Of a stretch of DNA of 64,000 nucleotides, positions 26,120-35,363 are shown piece after piece. Source of the DNA: Alkalicoccus halolimnae. GTDB lineage: Bacteria > Bacillota > Bacilli > Bacillales > Salisediminibacteriaceae. The stretch lies in assembly GCF_008014775.2 (NCBI RefSeq), contig NZ_CP144914.1:2480001-2544000 (forward strand), in the 5' to 3' direction. The notes beneath the pieces are model-generated. The model saw only the letters and a list, made by a program, of their open reading frames with translations, did no database searches and was not told the DNA's origin. How positions within the stretch are numbered: position 1 is the first letter of the stretch; each line of letters opens with the position of its first letter. A program made the position numbers and the translations under genes.

Positions 26120-26869
26120 TCAGCTGCTTTTTATCCAGTACTCTTCGCAGTCTCTGCTTCTTTCCATAAATCCGTATTCAATAAAATATCTTCTCAGCGT
26201 AGCAAAGTCGTCGTACACGCCTTGTAAAACTGCATTCACTTCTTTTTCGGAATATATTTTACCGGGGGTGAAATGGTTGAGAAGATGCTGCAGGACGATG
26301 ATTTTCCGCTTTTCTTTGCTCGGAAAACTTTTTAGTCTTTCTTCCTCGAAATAAGCAGCCAGAACTTTTTCTTTCTCCTTGGAAGTGACCTGGTACCGCT
26401 CGTCGACCATCGTTGCTCCTTGATGAAAATCTACAAAATCATTCTCTTCATCCTTCCTGGCATGGATGAGGTACATAGCTGCCAGAAAAACTTTTGCCTG
26501 CTTTTCTTTTTCCCTGAATTTGAAACGGTGGTTGCGGATCGTCGAAGTACTCCCTGCCCCCATCTCATTCACGATTTCCTTGTCGTTCTTCCCCTCTCCC
26601 AAAAAATAAAGAAGTTCTTTCTGGAGATCGGAAAGACCGGTAAATTTTTTATCCATTTCAAGCAGATGAGGCAGCATCGATCCGTGCTCAGCCGCAGTAT
26701 GTTTTTCCGCGGCCTTCTCCGCTTCAAATTGCCGATTCCCGATCGTGAATATTTCTCCTTTTGCAAATTGACTGTGGCATACGAGACAAACGTAGCTTTC
26801 TTTTTCTTCCTCGTACGTGTATCCCTGGGCCATTTCCTCAATTGAAGCATTCCAGAACAATTCCCTCAT
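26120..26869 (-). CDS. DUF2087-domain transcriptional regulator
   Basis: 249 residues. N-terminal zinc-binding-like part (CLVCHSQFAKGE... H..H), a LuxR/sigma-70 region-4-like HTH (about 80-118, LSDLQKELLYFLGEGKNDKEIVNEM), and C-terminal DUF2087 (about 170-247, RLKSFPSKEKRKIIVLQHLL, YGFMERSRDCEEYW). AAAGGGG lies 8 bases before the ATG at 26869. The promoter overlaps a 17-bp palindrome at 26894-26910, suggesting autoregulation. Target genes unknown. Confidence 0.82.
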   Translation of the reverse strand: MRELFWNASIEEMAQGYTYEEEKESYVCLVCHSQFAKGEIFTIGNRQFEAEKAAEKHTAAEHGSMLPHLLEMDKKFTGLSDLQKELLYFLGEGKNDKEIVNEMGAGSTSTIRNHRFKFREKEKQAKVFLAAMYLIHARKDEENDFVDFHQGATMVDERYQVTSKEKEKVLAAYFEEERLKSFPSKEKRKIIVLQHLLNHFTPGKIYSEKEVNAVLQGVYDDFATLRRYFIEYGFMERSRDCEEYWIKSS

Positions 26870-26893
26870 CATAAAAACCCCTTTGTTTATTAA

Positions 26894-26931
26894 TGTATAA
26901 ACATTATACAATTACGTTTGTATATTAGCAA
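26894..26931 (-). promoter_or_regulatory. Promoter and palindromic operator of the DUF2087 regulator
   Basis: Minus strand TTGCTA (26931-26926), 17-base spacer, TATAAT (26908-26903). The palindrome TGTATAAACATTATACA (26894-26910, arms TGTATAA/TTATACA) covers the -10. Confidence 0.65.
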
Positions 26932-27168
26932 ACAAAAATAAAATTACAGGTGGACTACTTACATGAAAAATCCTCTGTACCACTGTCAGCGGCCGTTTTC
27001 TGCCCTTCAGCCTGATTTTTAGCTCACGTCAGACATTTTCAGTCTAGTGGATACTCCAGCCTCAGAAGCTGCTGAAATGAAAAATTATTCATTTCAGATT
27101 TCAGGGTAGCTCCACACTACGCTTTGCCTTAAGATAGAATAATAACATTTGAAGGAGGTGGACAGAGC

Positions 27169-28119
27169 TTGCTGAACAAACCAACAAAGACGACTGGTTT
27201 TCTGCTTGTTATCATCGGTGCCACCTGCTGGGGTGTGGGAGGCACGGTATCACAGCGGCTGTTTCAGGAGCATGCAGTCGAAGTCGACTGGCTTGTCACC
27301 GTCCGCCTGCTGATTGCGGGCCTGCTGCTTCTCCTCGTCCAGTCCCTCAAAAAAGGGTCTGCTGAAGTTTTTGCAGTATGGAAAAATAAAAAGGCAGGCA
27401 CGCAGCTTGTGATTTTCGGCCTGCTCGGCATGCTCGCTGTTCAGTATACATACATGGCTTCCATTCATCATGGAAACGCGGCCGTAGCAACTCTGCTCCA
27501 ATACCTGGCCCCGGTAATGATTATTATCTACCTTCTTGTGAGGCGGTTAACAGTGCTGACAGGGAAAGATACGATCACAGCAGTGCTCGCTTTAACCGGC
27601 TGTTTTTTTCTGCTGACAAACGGCTCTCTCTCTGCACTCGCGGTTCCTGCTCCAGCAGTAATCTGGGGCGTATTGTCCGGAGCAGCTCTTGCCTTTTATA
27701 CCCTTTACGCAGTTCCGCTCCTGAAGCAGTTTAATTCTCTCGTTGTTGTCGGGTGGGCTATGATCATCGGCGGCGGAGCACTCAGCTTTATCCACCCTCC
27801 CTGGCAGATCGACATTGCAGCATTTACACCTGAAATGTATGCCTACCTGTTTTTCATCGTCATCTTTGGTACGATGATCGCTTTCTGGTTTTATATTGAA
27901 AGCCTGCAGAGCCTCGCTCCTCAGGAAACGAGCCTGCTCGGCAGTCTGGAGCCGCTTTCAGCCGTCTTTACTATGGTGCTCTGGCTGGGAGAGCCGTTCG
28001 GAGGACTGCAGTGGTTCGGCACCGTCTGCATTATCGGCATGACGTTCCTGCTTGCTTTTAGTAATAAAACAAGCCTGCCAGAAGAGAAAAACGTTAAAAA
28101 ATCGCGTCAGGCTGGATAG
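27169..28119 (+). CDS. EamA/DMT-family transporter
   Basis: 316 residues with ten transmembrane helices in two EamA repeats (about 10-140 and 158-300). Typical elements: [16 protein letters not shown] near the N-terminus, [13 protein letters not shown] at the end of repeat 1, [20 protein letters not shown] in repeat 2. Probable exporter of amino acids or other metabolites. The start is TTG with GAAGGAGGTGG ahead. Its own terminator follows. Substrate unknown. Confidence 0.9.
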   Translation: MLNKPTKTTGFLLVIIGATCWGVGGTVSQRLFQEHAVEVDWLVTVRLLIAGLLLLLVQSLKKGSAEVFAVWKNKKAGTQLVIFGLLGMLAVQYTYMASIHHGNAAVATLLQYLAPVMIIIYLLVRRLTVLTGKDTITAVLALTGCFFLLTNGSLSALAVPAPAVIWGVLSGAALAFYTLYAVPLLKQFNSLVVVGWAMIIGGGALSFIHPPWQIDIAAFTPEMYAYLFFIVIFGTMIAFWFYIESLQSLAPQETSLLGSLEPLSAVFTMVLWLGEPFGGLQWFGTVCIIGMTFLLAFSNKTSLPEEKNVKKSRQAG

Positions 28120-28121
28120 TA

Positions 28122-28179
28122 AAAAAGAGGACTGTTCCATTTCGATAATCCAAATTATCGATGGACAGTCCTCTTTTTA
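28122..28179 (+). terminator. Terminator of the EamA gene
   Basis: AAAAGAGGACTGT / CAGTCCTCTTTTT with inner CGATAAT/ATTATCG. Confidence 0.88.
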
Positions 28180-28355
28180 TCGGATAGAGGCTTTATTAAT
28201 AGTGTAATGAAATGCACAAGCAGGGAGTAAAGGAACCGCTGCGTATCCGATATAAATACGGCTCAATAACAGCAGTGATACCTGTAGGCACAATAAACAA
28301 CCGGATATAAAACCGTATAAATATTTTTCTGTATTGTCAATCTTTATTTCGCTAT
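28177..28355 (-). pseudogene. Possible gene remnant encoding a membrane segment
   Basis: A start-less frame of about 58 codons ends at 28177: EIKIDNTEKYLYGFISG followed by two hydrophobic stretches. It looks like a truncated C-terminus of a membrane protein; upstream DNA to 28663 has only broken frames. Family not identified; could be chance. Confidence 0.25.
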
Positions 28356-28663
28356 CGTGTTTAGGAAATAATATTTTCTTTCAGAAGATTCGATTTGCAG
28401 AAAAAGTCTTCTTTTTTCAAATAAGCTATTGATGCTTTCTCAAAACACTGGAGGTACGAAACTTTTTGTTCCGTACGTCATCTCCTCCGCGTTATTATTT
28501 ATTTGCGTGATTAATAACCTTATTGATAAAAGACTCAACACCGGTTCAATTAGAAATTTCATCTGTCCGCTGTTAGAAACCTTAGTCCAACTAAGGAATT
28601 CCATCGCTATAAGAGTATTGGTTTCCCGCTTAACAGGCTTCACTCTTTTCAATAAAGCTTGTG

Positions 28664-29164
28664 TTATAAATCCAGTGCCATAAAAAGTTCTTCGATATAG
28701 TTCCCGTCTATTTTAAGTCCTTTTTCATCTTTACCGTAATCAGAAAATCCTAGTGTCTGATACAGGTTTTGAGCTGCGCGGTTTCTTGAGGTAACCGTTA
28801 AGTATAATTTTTCGATATCTGGATCATCTGCTGCAAATTGGACCGCTTCTTCCAAAAGCTTTCTGCCGATCCCCTGATTCCTTTTATTTTTGCACACATA
28901 CACAGCCACAATCTCCGCTTTATGTTTCGTCTTTATTTTGGACCCTTTCACTACTGTCACTGTCCCGGTAAGCACACTATTGGAAAAAGCACCTAACGTT
29001 TTGGCATGAGATGATAACAGTCTTTCTGCCGTTTGTTCAGCTGTTTTATCTTTTTCCTCTTTAAAACTGGAAGAAAAAGCTTCTGGAGCTTCCTGCAATC
29101 CGAGAAGCCGGAGCTCAAGCAGTTCTTCCGCATGAATCGGATGAAGTTCTTTCACCTCAATCAT
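28664..29164 (-). CDS. GNAT-family N-acetyltransferase
   Basis: 166 residues. IVAVYVCKNKRNQGIGRKLLEEAV is the GNAT beta4-alpha3 acetyl-CoA site (RNQGIG); LYLTVTSRNRAAQNLYQTLGF follows, as in RimI-like and small-molecule acetyltransferases. GGGGGATT precedes the ATG. Stand-alone gene, substrate unknown. Confidence 0.9.
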   Translation of the reverse strand: MIEVKELHPIHAEELLELRLLGLQEAPEAFSSSFKEEKDKTAEQTAERLLSSHAKTLGAFSNSVLTGTVTVVKGSKIKTKHKAEIVAVYVCKNKRNQGIGRKLLEEAVQFAADDPDIEKLYLTVTSRNRAAQNLYQTLGFSDYGKDEKGLKIDGNYIEELFMALDL

Positions 29165-29451
29165 TGATCAATCCCCCATTCTCTGAACTATTTACTCTAT
29201 GTATTAATTTGACACCCGGGCCAGCTGACACGTTTCTTTTTTGAATGCGTACTCTTAAAGCGGTTTTCGAAATATATCAGCTGAAAGCGGCGCTTTACAG
29301 TAACCGAAAATGGTGTTCTCCGTATATAGATGTTCTATCTTCAGGGCAGCCTTTTCATAGGATTCCGGGTCTTGGGGAGTCGGTTTGCTAATATACTTTT
29401 TCTCCCAATTGCGCTAAACTGGAAGCGAATGAATTGAAGGAGGTTTTATAG

Positions 29452-29820
29452 ATGATCGTTGGACTGCATCACGCTCAGATTACTATTCCGAAAAATTGTG
29501 AAGAGGAAGGAAAGCAGTTTTACTGTGAACTTCTCGGTCTCAAAGAAATCGAAAAACCAGATTCGCTTAAGGGAAGGGGCGGTTTCTGGCTCCAGGCAGG
29601 CAGCCTTGAAGTTCACGTCGGCACCGAGGATGATGTGGACCGTCTCTCTACAAAATCGCATCTCGCTTACCAGGTCGACAATATTGACCAGTGGAAAACG
29701 CATCTTACAGAAAACAAGGTTCTCCTCTTAGAAGCTGTACCGATCCCTGGTGTCGAGCGGTTTGAATTCCGGGATCCTTTCGGAAACCGGGTGGAAATGA
29801 TTCAGACTCTTCCCGAATAA
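29452..29820 (+). CDS. VOC-superfamily (glyoxalase/dioxygenase-fold) protein
   Basis: 122 residues, one betaalphabetabetabeta pair. HHAQITIPKNCEEEGKQFY start with His at 6/7, LEVHVGTEDD, and FRDPFGNRVEMIQ giving the usual terminal Glu metal ligand. GAAGGAGG precedes the ATG. Such small VOC proteins act as lyases, dioxygenases or antibiotic-binding proteins; no context to decide. Confidence 0.88.
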   Translation: MIVGLHHAQITIPKNCEEEGKQFYCELLGLKEIEKPDSLKGRGGFWLQAGSLEVHVGTEDDVDRLSTKSHLAYQVDNIDQWKTHLTENKVLLLEAVPIPGVERFEFRDPFGNRVEMIQTLPE

Positions 29821-29984
29821 CAAAGTACAAATTCTGTTAGCAAGGTTTTCTTCATGCATAGGCTGCTTCTTCCTTTTAAAAGCCGTAGTTACAGGCATAA
29901 GCGGTTTGAGGTAATTAGTTCATTTTAGATTTATTGGTATATATAGCTTCATACCACCAAGTTTGCTTAAGAGCCACAGACTCC

Positions 29985-30365
29985 CTCGGTAAGATAGGTT
30001 TATCTCTCAAATACTCGCTCATTCGCAGGATGTTCCCCCTTTTCGATCGCACCTGACGGATAGATCAACGAAAGAAACGGAAGAGGAGGCGCTCCAAGAC
30101 AGGCGGAAAGAAAGGAGGTCGCGAAAACTCCATTTTTTACCATATCCTGCACGTCTTCTCCACGCGGTCCCTGGAGGCTTTTCCTCCCATGTCTCAACGG
30201 GTCCATGCCCTCTCATTCCTTTGTCATGCCTGGCCAGGGGGTGGAGGCCGGTTTTGCTTTAACGACGGGTCCGGGCCCTTTGGTTTGTGGTATCCGGTCC
30301 TCCGTGCTTTCTTTTTCATCCTGCGAATAAGCCATGATTCGATGAGCCGACGGGACGATCACCCC
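29985..30365 (-). ncRNA. Candidate bridge RNA region of IS110 copy 1
   Basis: Non-coding, GC-rich segment identical in both copies. A hairpin GGCCGG (30246-30251)/CCGGGCC (30271-30277) presents a loop containing TGCTTTAAC (30255-30263), identical to the sequence at the outer flank of both insertions. Such loops in IS110 bridge RNAs recognise the target. A 3' location is as described for the IS1111 group. Inference. Confidence 0.5.
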
Positions 30366-31637
30366 CTAGACAGCAGACGGAAGCGGTCGGACTTTCTCTG
30401 AACAGTAGGGTTCTCCCCCTCTGGCGAGGGCCACGAGGATTCGTGCCAGCTTGCCCATCAGTTTCATGACCGACTTCATCTTTTTCATCTTTTTGCCCTG
30501 CACATTGACGTGGTGGAGGTGCCGGAAATCCGCGTTGTTTTTGATCAGGCTCAGCGTGGCCAGGTATAAACAGCGCCTCAGCCGGGACCTTCCGCGTTTG
30601 GAGAGGACCACTTGTCCTTTCCATTTGCCGGAGCTCGCTTCGGCCAGGTGCAGGCCGGCATGACGTAAGAGCGCATTACCATGGGCAAAACCACGAATAT
30701 CACCGGCTTCCCCCAGAATCCCCGCCAGGGAGAGATCGCTGATCCCATCGATGGCAAGGAAGGAGTGGCGGTAGGTCACGTGCTCCAGGGTGGCAGCCAC
30801 CTCGTGTTCCACCCGTTCCAGCTGGGCCGTGACCAGGTCCCATTCTTCGAGCAGCTGGTCCAGGTGCAGGAGATACGCCTCCGGCGCCTGCGTGCTTCCC
30901 ACGGACCGTTTCGCCACCGCAAGCAGCGTTTCCGCTTTCCGGTGGCCGGCGTGACGTTTCATCCCTGTTTTCCATCCGTGGATCACGTCCGCCACGTCCA
31001 GCTCCCGCAGTTGTTTCGGCATGGGGAACAGCCGCAGGGTAGCGATGGCCCCTTTGCTTTGGAGATCCTGAAAGACCTCCCGGAGTTCCGGGAAGACAAT
31101 ATCGACCCAGCGGTGCAGCTGATTGATGGTCGCAACGCGCCGTTTCACGAGCACCTCCCGGTTGGCCATGAGCACCCGGAGCGAGTCGAACGTTTCCGAC
31201 GTGGGATGGATCTGGCTGTAATAGCCGTTTTTAACCATGTCGGCAATCACGAGGGCGTCTTTGGCATCGCTTTTGGACTGGGTATGATCCCGGTTTTCTT
31301 TATTCTTTTTGACCAGGTGGGGATTAACGGTGACAACATCGATCTGCCGGCCCTTCAGCCAGGCGGTCAGGTTCAGCCAGTAATGGCCGGTCGGCTCCAT
31401 CCCGACGATTTCGGTCGTACAGCCGCTCGCTTCCTTCCACGCAGCGATCCTGTCGAGAAGCCGGGTAAACCCTTCCTCGTTGTTTTCAAAAGCCAACGGC
31501 TTACCAAAGGCGATGCCCCGGTAATTGACAGCACGTGCCACGTGGTGATGCTGGGCAATATCCACCCCGATAATCAGGTGGCTGGAAGAAATACGGGCAA
31601 TCCGTTGATTTTGTTGGTCCTGCATTTTAAACTTCAT
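30366..31637 (-). CDS. IS110-family transposase
   Basis: 423 residues. N-terminal DEDD_Tnp_IS110 RuvC-like domain: D26 in IIGVDIAQHHH, E in VGMEPTGHYW, and paired Asp in SKSDAKDALVIADM. Middle coiled-coil, then Transposase_20 domain with FLAIDGISDLSLAGILGEAGD and the conserved Ser region EASSGKWKG. GAGGAGGG precedes the ATG at 31637. Identical to the copy at 61469-62740. RNA-guided recombinase by family knowledge. Confidence 0.96.
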   Translation of the reverse strand: MKFKMQDQQNQRIARISSSHLIIGVDIAQHHHVARAVNYRGIAFGKPLAFENNEEGFTRLLDRIAAWKEASGCTTEIVGMEPTGHYWLNLTAWLKGRQIDVVTVNPHLVKKNKENRDHTQSKSDAKDALVIADMVKNGYYSQIHPTSETFDSLRVLMANREVLVKRRVATINQLHRWVDIVFPELREVFQDLQSKGAIATLRLFPMPKQLRELDVADVIHGWKTGMKRHAGHRKAETLLAVAKRSVGSTQAPEAYLLHLDQLLEEWDLVTAQLERVEHEVAATLEHVTYRHSFLAIDGISDLSLAGILGEAGDIRGFAHGNALLRHAGLHLAEASSGKWKGQVVLSKRGRSRLRRCLYLATLSLIKNNADFRHLHHVNVQGKKMKKMKSVMKLMGKLARILVALARGGEPYCSEKVRPLPSAV

Positions 31638-31805
31638 AGTAAGGTCCCTCCTCAAGGTTTGGAATAGTAGAGTCGTGTCTCTATTCTTATCTTAGCGAGG
31701 GGCCCCTGTTTTTTCAAAGTGGAAATTAACACTCTACAGGAATGCTTTAACACTGCTTGTACATAAAGAAATATATCCTCACATTGAACATGCTTCTTTT
31801 TAAAT

Positions 31806-32366
31806 TCAGTCTGATCTTTTAAAGTAAGCCATCGTAAGCAGATGATGATATATATTCTCCTCTGTTTTTACAGCTTTGAGGTGCCGGCCTTCTGTCTGGA
31901 AGTGGAACTTTTCGTAGAGGGCAACCGCGCTTTCGTTCTCTTCGAACACTTCGAGCGAAACTTTTTCAATGAATGGATGCTCATCCACCCACTGCAGAAG
32001 GGAGGTTAACAGCGCCCTGCCGACTCCTTTATTGCGGAACTCTTTCCCGACGCTCATTCCAAAGGTTCCATGGTGCCGGGTCCGCCGCCTGTTCCCGTTT
32101 TGAAAATCGAGCAGCCCGATCATCTCTCCTTTATATTCGGCGAGAAGACAGAGGTACGCTTCCTCTTTTAAGGACTGTTCCAGCTGCTCCCGCTCTTCTT
32201 CATAGGTCGTATGAAATTCATCCGGTGTGGTCAGCAGGTAAGGAGCTTCAACAAAAATCTGTCTCGTAAACGACAGTATTCGTTCTGCATCCATCGGCAC
32301 AGCGGTCCGCACCTGGAATTTTTCGCGCTGACTCGACATATACGCGGCAGGATCTATTTTCGCCAA
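31806..32366 (-). CDS. GNAT-family N-acetyltransferase
   Basis: 186 residues from a TTG start with GAGAGGAAC upstream. GMSVGKEFRNKGVGRALLTSLLQW is the acetyl-CoA site (RNKGVG), followed by VSLEVFEENESAVALYEKFHF. Resembles RimJ/RimL-YhhY-like acetyltransferases. It lies close to the nucleotidyltransferase gene (32 bases), so the two may share a transcript. Confidence 0.88.
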   Translation of the reverse strand: MAKIDPAAYMSSQREKFQVRTAVPMDAERILSFTRQIFVEAPYLLTTPDEFHTTYEEEREQLEQSLKEEAYLCLLAEYKGEMIGLLDFQNGNRRRTRHHGTFGMSVGKEFRNKGVGRALLTSLLQWVDEHPFIEKVSLEVFEENESAVALYEKFHFQTEGRHLKAVKTEENIYHHLLTMAYFKRSD

Positions 32367-32397
32367 AGTTCCTCTCCCCTTTCTATTTTTAATACCG

Positions 32398-32970
32398 TCA
32401 TAAAAGTGAAGGAGCGTCCTCTATTTTTATCTTCTCCCATCTTTTCTGCCAGTTTTTCTTACGTATCCGTTTATTATAAACGTCATGAAGCGCCGGGGTT
32501 TCCAGAAAAAATGGCGTCGGCCTGACTTTCATAAGCAGTGCATCTTCCAATCCGTGCGGAGCGGTAAGAACGAGATTCTTATTTTTATCCAGTTTTACTC
32601 CCAATGCCGCAGCCGTCTCCGGAAATCGGGAAATGGCATCTTCCGAGGAAGTATAAGGAGCAGTCCCATTAACGAGGTGCATCCGTGCCTGATTTTTTAC
32701 CGACCAGGGATAAGAGGGCTGCTTTTCATTCAGTGTTTTTTCCAGCTTCTTTTCCTCTCTTTCATCCGGGTTTAACGGATCGAAATAAATAACATCTATA
32801 TCTGCCGGAGGGGTCTTAAGGCCGTGCTGAATATCCCAGATTTTCGAACGGATAAACCCGGCACATATCCACCAGTCCGGAAGTTCCAGCTCCGCAGCTG
32901 TGGACAGAATAATCATCATCGACGGATCATCTCTTATTGCCTGTTTAACTTCATCAGCGCTCTGCAGCAT
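32398..32970 (-). CDS. Nucleotidyltransferase-family protein (NTP_transf_6)
   Basis: 190 residues. WWICAGFIRSKIWD and the acidic pair in PPADIDVIYFDP are typical of the small nucleotidyltransferase family found widely in bacteria; MHLVNGTAPYTSSEDAISRFPET follows as in that family. GGAAGGAG precedes the ATG at 32970. Probable soluble enzyme of unknown substrate. Upstream of and co-oriented with an acetyltransferase gene. Confidence 0.83.
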   Translation of the reverse strand: MLQSADEVKQAIRDDPSMMIILSTAAELELPDWWICAGFIRSKIWDIQHGLKTPPADIDVIYFDPLNPDEREEKKLEKTLNEKQPSYPWSVKNQARMHLVNGTAPYTSSEDAISRFPETAAALGVKLDKNKNLVLTAPHGLEDALLMKVRPTPFFLETPALHDVYNKRIRKKNWQKRWEKIKIEDAPSLL

Positions 32971-33069
32971 GGCTTTCTCCTTCCGCAAATAAAAAGTTGC
33001 TCTTTTCCCTGGGCCCCGCTATACTTTATGTAAATAAATACAGGCGAACATTAAAAGGAGTGGAAAATG

Positions 33070-33987
33070 ATGGATCTTATCCGCCATTCAGAATGGAAAG
33101 ATACGAAGTTGACCATCCACCTCATTTCCCAGATTCTCGGTAAAATCCGTCTGGAGGCTGCTTACCAGGAACCTCAGTGGGCTCATGTCATGCTTGCTCT
33201 CACACCGCACGGCTTCACAACCGGCCTGCTCGATTTTAAGGATCACTGGTTTGAAGTATCGGTCGATTTGACCCACAGCACTTTAGAAGTCACCGTGGAC
33301 AGCCGGGTAAAAACGAAGAAGCTGGCCGATGGAGTTGCTGTCAAAGATTATTTTGAGTTCATCTTTCAGACGCTGGAGGAAGGCGGGGTAATGATTTCGA
33401 TTTTCCCTGTGCCTCAGGAAATGAGTCTGCGCACGCCTCTGAATGAGGATACCGAGCACCGCACATATGATGCTTCCCTTGCGCGGCGGGGCTTCCATCT
33501 TTTTCAGTGGGCATTTGCCGAACAAATGAAATTCATCGGACCGCTCCGCTCCCGGAAAGTAAAACCCGGTTTGTTCTGGGGGACGTTTGATGTTTCCTGT
33601 CTCATCGTTTCCAATCGTCCGGAGCCATTCCCGGAAGACAAAGTGATTGAAAAAGCTGCTTTCGATGAGCAGTTTATCGAATACGGATTCTGGCTCGGAG
33701 ATGACAACGTGGACATTCCTACCTTATTTGTTCTCCCCTACCCATTTCAGAATAAAGATTTAAACAGTCCTGATATTTCCCCTCCGGAAGCTTATTATGA
33801 CAAGGATCTTAGTGAATACTTTCTTTCTCTGGAAACTCTTGTGCAAAAAGAAAACCGAAGCTCCCTCGTACAACAGTTTTTCCATTCGACTTTCGGTGTG
33901 CTATGCGGGGAGCTCGGCTGGAACAATATCGAGGAAGTTAAAAAGCCGCTGCTGATGAAAAAGCAGGTGGCAAAAGATAACGGTTAA
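33070..33987 (+). CDS. DUF5996 family protein
   Basis: 305 residues, soluble. SEWKDTKLTIHLISQILGKIRL and WAHVMLALTPHGFTTGLLDF at the N-terminus match DUF5996; FHLFQWAFAEQMKFIGPLRSRKVKPGLFWGTFDVS follows in the usual order. AAAGGAG lies before tandem ATGs at 33067 and 33070. Function unknown. Its end nearly meets the convergent lipoprotein gene. Confidence 0.78.
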   Translation: MDLIRHSEWKDTKLTIHLISQILGKIRLEAAYQEPQWAHVMLALTPHGFTTGLLDFKDHWFEVSVDLTHSTLEVTVDSRVKTKKLADGVAVKDYFEFIFQTLEEGGVMISIFPVPQEMSLRTPLNEDTEHRTYDASLARRGFHLFQWAFAEQMKFIGPLRSRKVKPGLFWGTFDVSCLIVSNRPEPFPEDKVIEKAAFDEQFIEYGFWLGDDNVDIPTLFVLPYPFQNKDLNSPDISPPEAYYDKDLSEYFLSLETLVQKENRSSLVQQFFHSTFGVLCGELGWNNIEEVKKPLLMKKQVAKDNG

Positions 33988-33993
33988 TCTCCC

Positions 33994-34404
33994 CTACTCC
34001 AGCAGCCTTCTCAGGGCTGCTGTTTCTTCCGGGGTCGTTTCATACCCTTCCTGGTCATAACCGGTGAAAGTAAACAGACTTTTTTCCCCTTTGTCTCCGA
34101 GGAAAAGGTGAAGGAGACGCGCGCCTTCCGATTCATACTTAATAACAAAATCGTACCGGTTTTCTTCTGCTCCGTTTTCCGCAACGTCCGTTTCCACCTC
34201 TTCTGCATTTTTCATAATCTCTTCCACTTTTGATGTTTCCCTCATGACCAGAAAGAAATCAGCGTTAATTCCGCTGAATCCTTCCGATTCGGAAATAGAA
34301 ATTTCTTTTATGTCGTCTGACAAGGGTACGCCCTGCTCTCCATTCAGGCAGGCAGAAAGAAATAAAGCGTGGGAAAGCAGGATCAGTATTCCAATTTTCT
34401 TCAC
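33994..34404 (-). CDS. Small lipoprotein, unknown function
   Basis: 136 residues. Signal peptide with lipobox LSAC, Cys at 19; acidic mature part with no recognised domain. It starts at a GTG whose last two bases overlap the TGA stop of mmuM (GTGA), so it is translationally coupled to that gene. A role with homocysteine metabolism is not implied by the sequence. Confidence 0.75.
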   Translation of the reverse strand: MKKIGILILLSHALFLSACLNGEQGVPLSDDIKEISISESEGFSGINADFFLVMRETSKVEEIMKNAEEVETDVAENGAEENRYDFVIKYESEGARLLHLFLGDKGEKSLFTFTGYDQEGYETTPEETAALRRLLE

Positions 34405-35363
34405 TGATTATCTTCTTCCACGCTGAAGCCTGTCCTTCCCCAGGATGCGAGGCGGCGGATATCTTCCGGACCGGTGCGGCAGCAGCCGCCGATAATTTTC
34501 GCGCCCTGCTCGTACCAGTGGCGGGCGTTTTTATCAAAATCTGCGGCGTGGGAATCCCCCTGCCACGTATTCGTTGCAGCGTCATAGGTTTCACCTGAAT
34601 TAGGATAGACGATAAGAGGTTTAGTCGTTTCCTGGTTTATCTCTTCGATCAGCGAGGAAATGTACTGCAGCGGAGTACAGTTCACTCCGAAAGCGGCGAT
34701 TTGGTGCTGTTTGTCTGCCCAGGCAGCACATGCTGCGATGCTCTCCCCGTCGCTTATATGTTTCTCATCTTTCGCACTGAAGCTGATCCAAGCCCATGCT
34801 TCCGGAAATTCGCCGAGCACCTCTGCAGCTGCTTCCGCTTCAAGCAGGCAGGGAATCGTTTCAATCGCGAGGATGTCCGCTCCCGCTTCCAGCAGTTCTT
34901 TCATGCGGGGCCGGTGAAAATTCTTCAGCTCTTCTTTATTCACGCCGTAATTCCCGCGGTATTCAGAACCGTCTGCCAGGTAAGCCCCGTAAGGTCCGAC
35001 GGAAGCTGCAACTAGAGGTTCCGGACGACCTGTTCGGTTTTCAAGGTCCTGCCAGAATTCATTACGTGCTTCTTTGGCCAGCTCCACAGAAGTGCGCATA
35101 AGCGCTGCCGCTTTTTCTTCAGATAACCCCCGCTCCTGAAACCGTTCGAAAGAAGCCTGATAGCTTGCGGTAATAGCACAGTCCGCTCCGGCTTTAAAAT
35201 AATCGTGATGCACCTGTTTAACGAGTTCCGGCTGCTCTATTAGAACTTTAGCCGACCAGAGACTGTCATCTAAATCGCAGCCGTACTTTTCAAGTTCTGT
35301 AGCCAGTGCTCCGTCCAAAATGAGCAGCGGCCGTTTATGGAGAATCATTTCAATTGGATTCAT
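34401..35363 (-). CDS. mmuM: Homocysteine S-methyltransferase
   Basis: 320 residues, complete. TIM barrel with the zinc Cys in FGVNCTP (near 220) and the pair in IIGGCCRTGPEDI (near 300); ILDGALATELEKYG at the start. It transfers methyl from S-methylmethionine (or SAM) to homocysteine to give methionine. GAAGGAGAT precedes the ATG. No S-methylmethionine permease is adjacent. No S-box-like leader is evident in the 100 bases upstream. Confidence 0.94.
   Translation of the reverse strand: MNPIEMILHKRPLLILDGALATELEKYGCDLDDSLWSAKVLIEQPELVKQVHHDYFKAGADCAITASYQASFERFQERGLSEEKAAALMRTSVELAKEARNEFWQDLENRTGRPEPLVAASVGPYGAYLADGSEYRGNYGVNKEELKNFHRPRMKELLEAGADILAIETIPCLLEAEAAAEVLGEFPEAWAWISFSAKDEKHISDGESIAACAAWADKQHQIAAFGVNCTPLQYISSLIEEINQETTKPLIVYPNSGETYDAATNTWQGDSHAADFDKNARHWYEQGAKIIGGCCRTGPEDIRRLASWGRTGFSVEEDNQ

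Larger units (their letters stand above)
29970..31751 (-). mobile_element. IS110-family insertion sequence, copy 1
   Basis: A 1782-bp segment (AGAGCCACAG to GCTTTAAC) that is repeated at 61073-62854. It has one DEDD transposase gene, about 390 non-coding bases 3' of it and about 100 bases 5' of it. No terminal inverted repeats or target duplication, as usual for IS110. The last 12 bases (GAATGCTTTAAC) may be target rather than element. Confidence 0.9.

Noticed and set aside
28429..28683. 84-codon + strand frame before the acetyltransferase
   Set aside because: No ribosome binding site and overlaps broken minus-strand frames; no family resemblance.
30681..31667. Long + strand frame (328 codons) antisense to the IS110 transposase
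   Set aside because: It mirrors the GC-rich codon pattern of the real transposase on the opposite strand; no ribosome binding site or family match.
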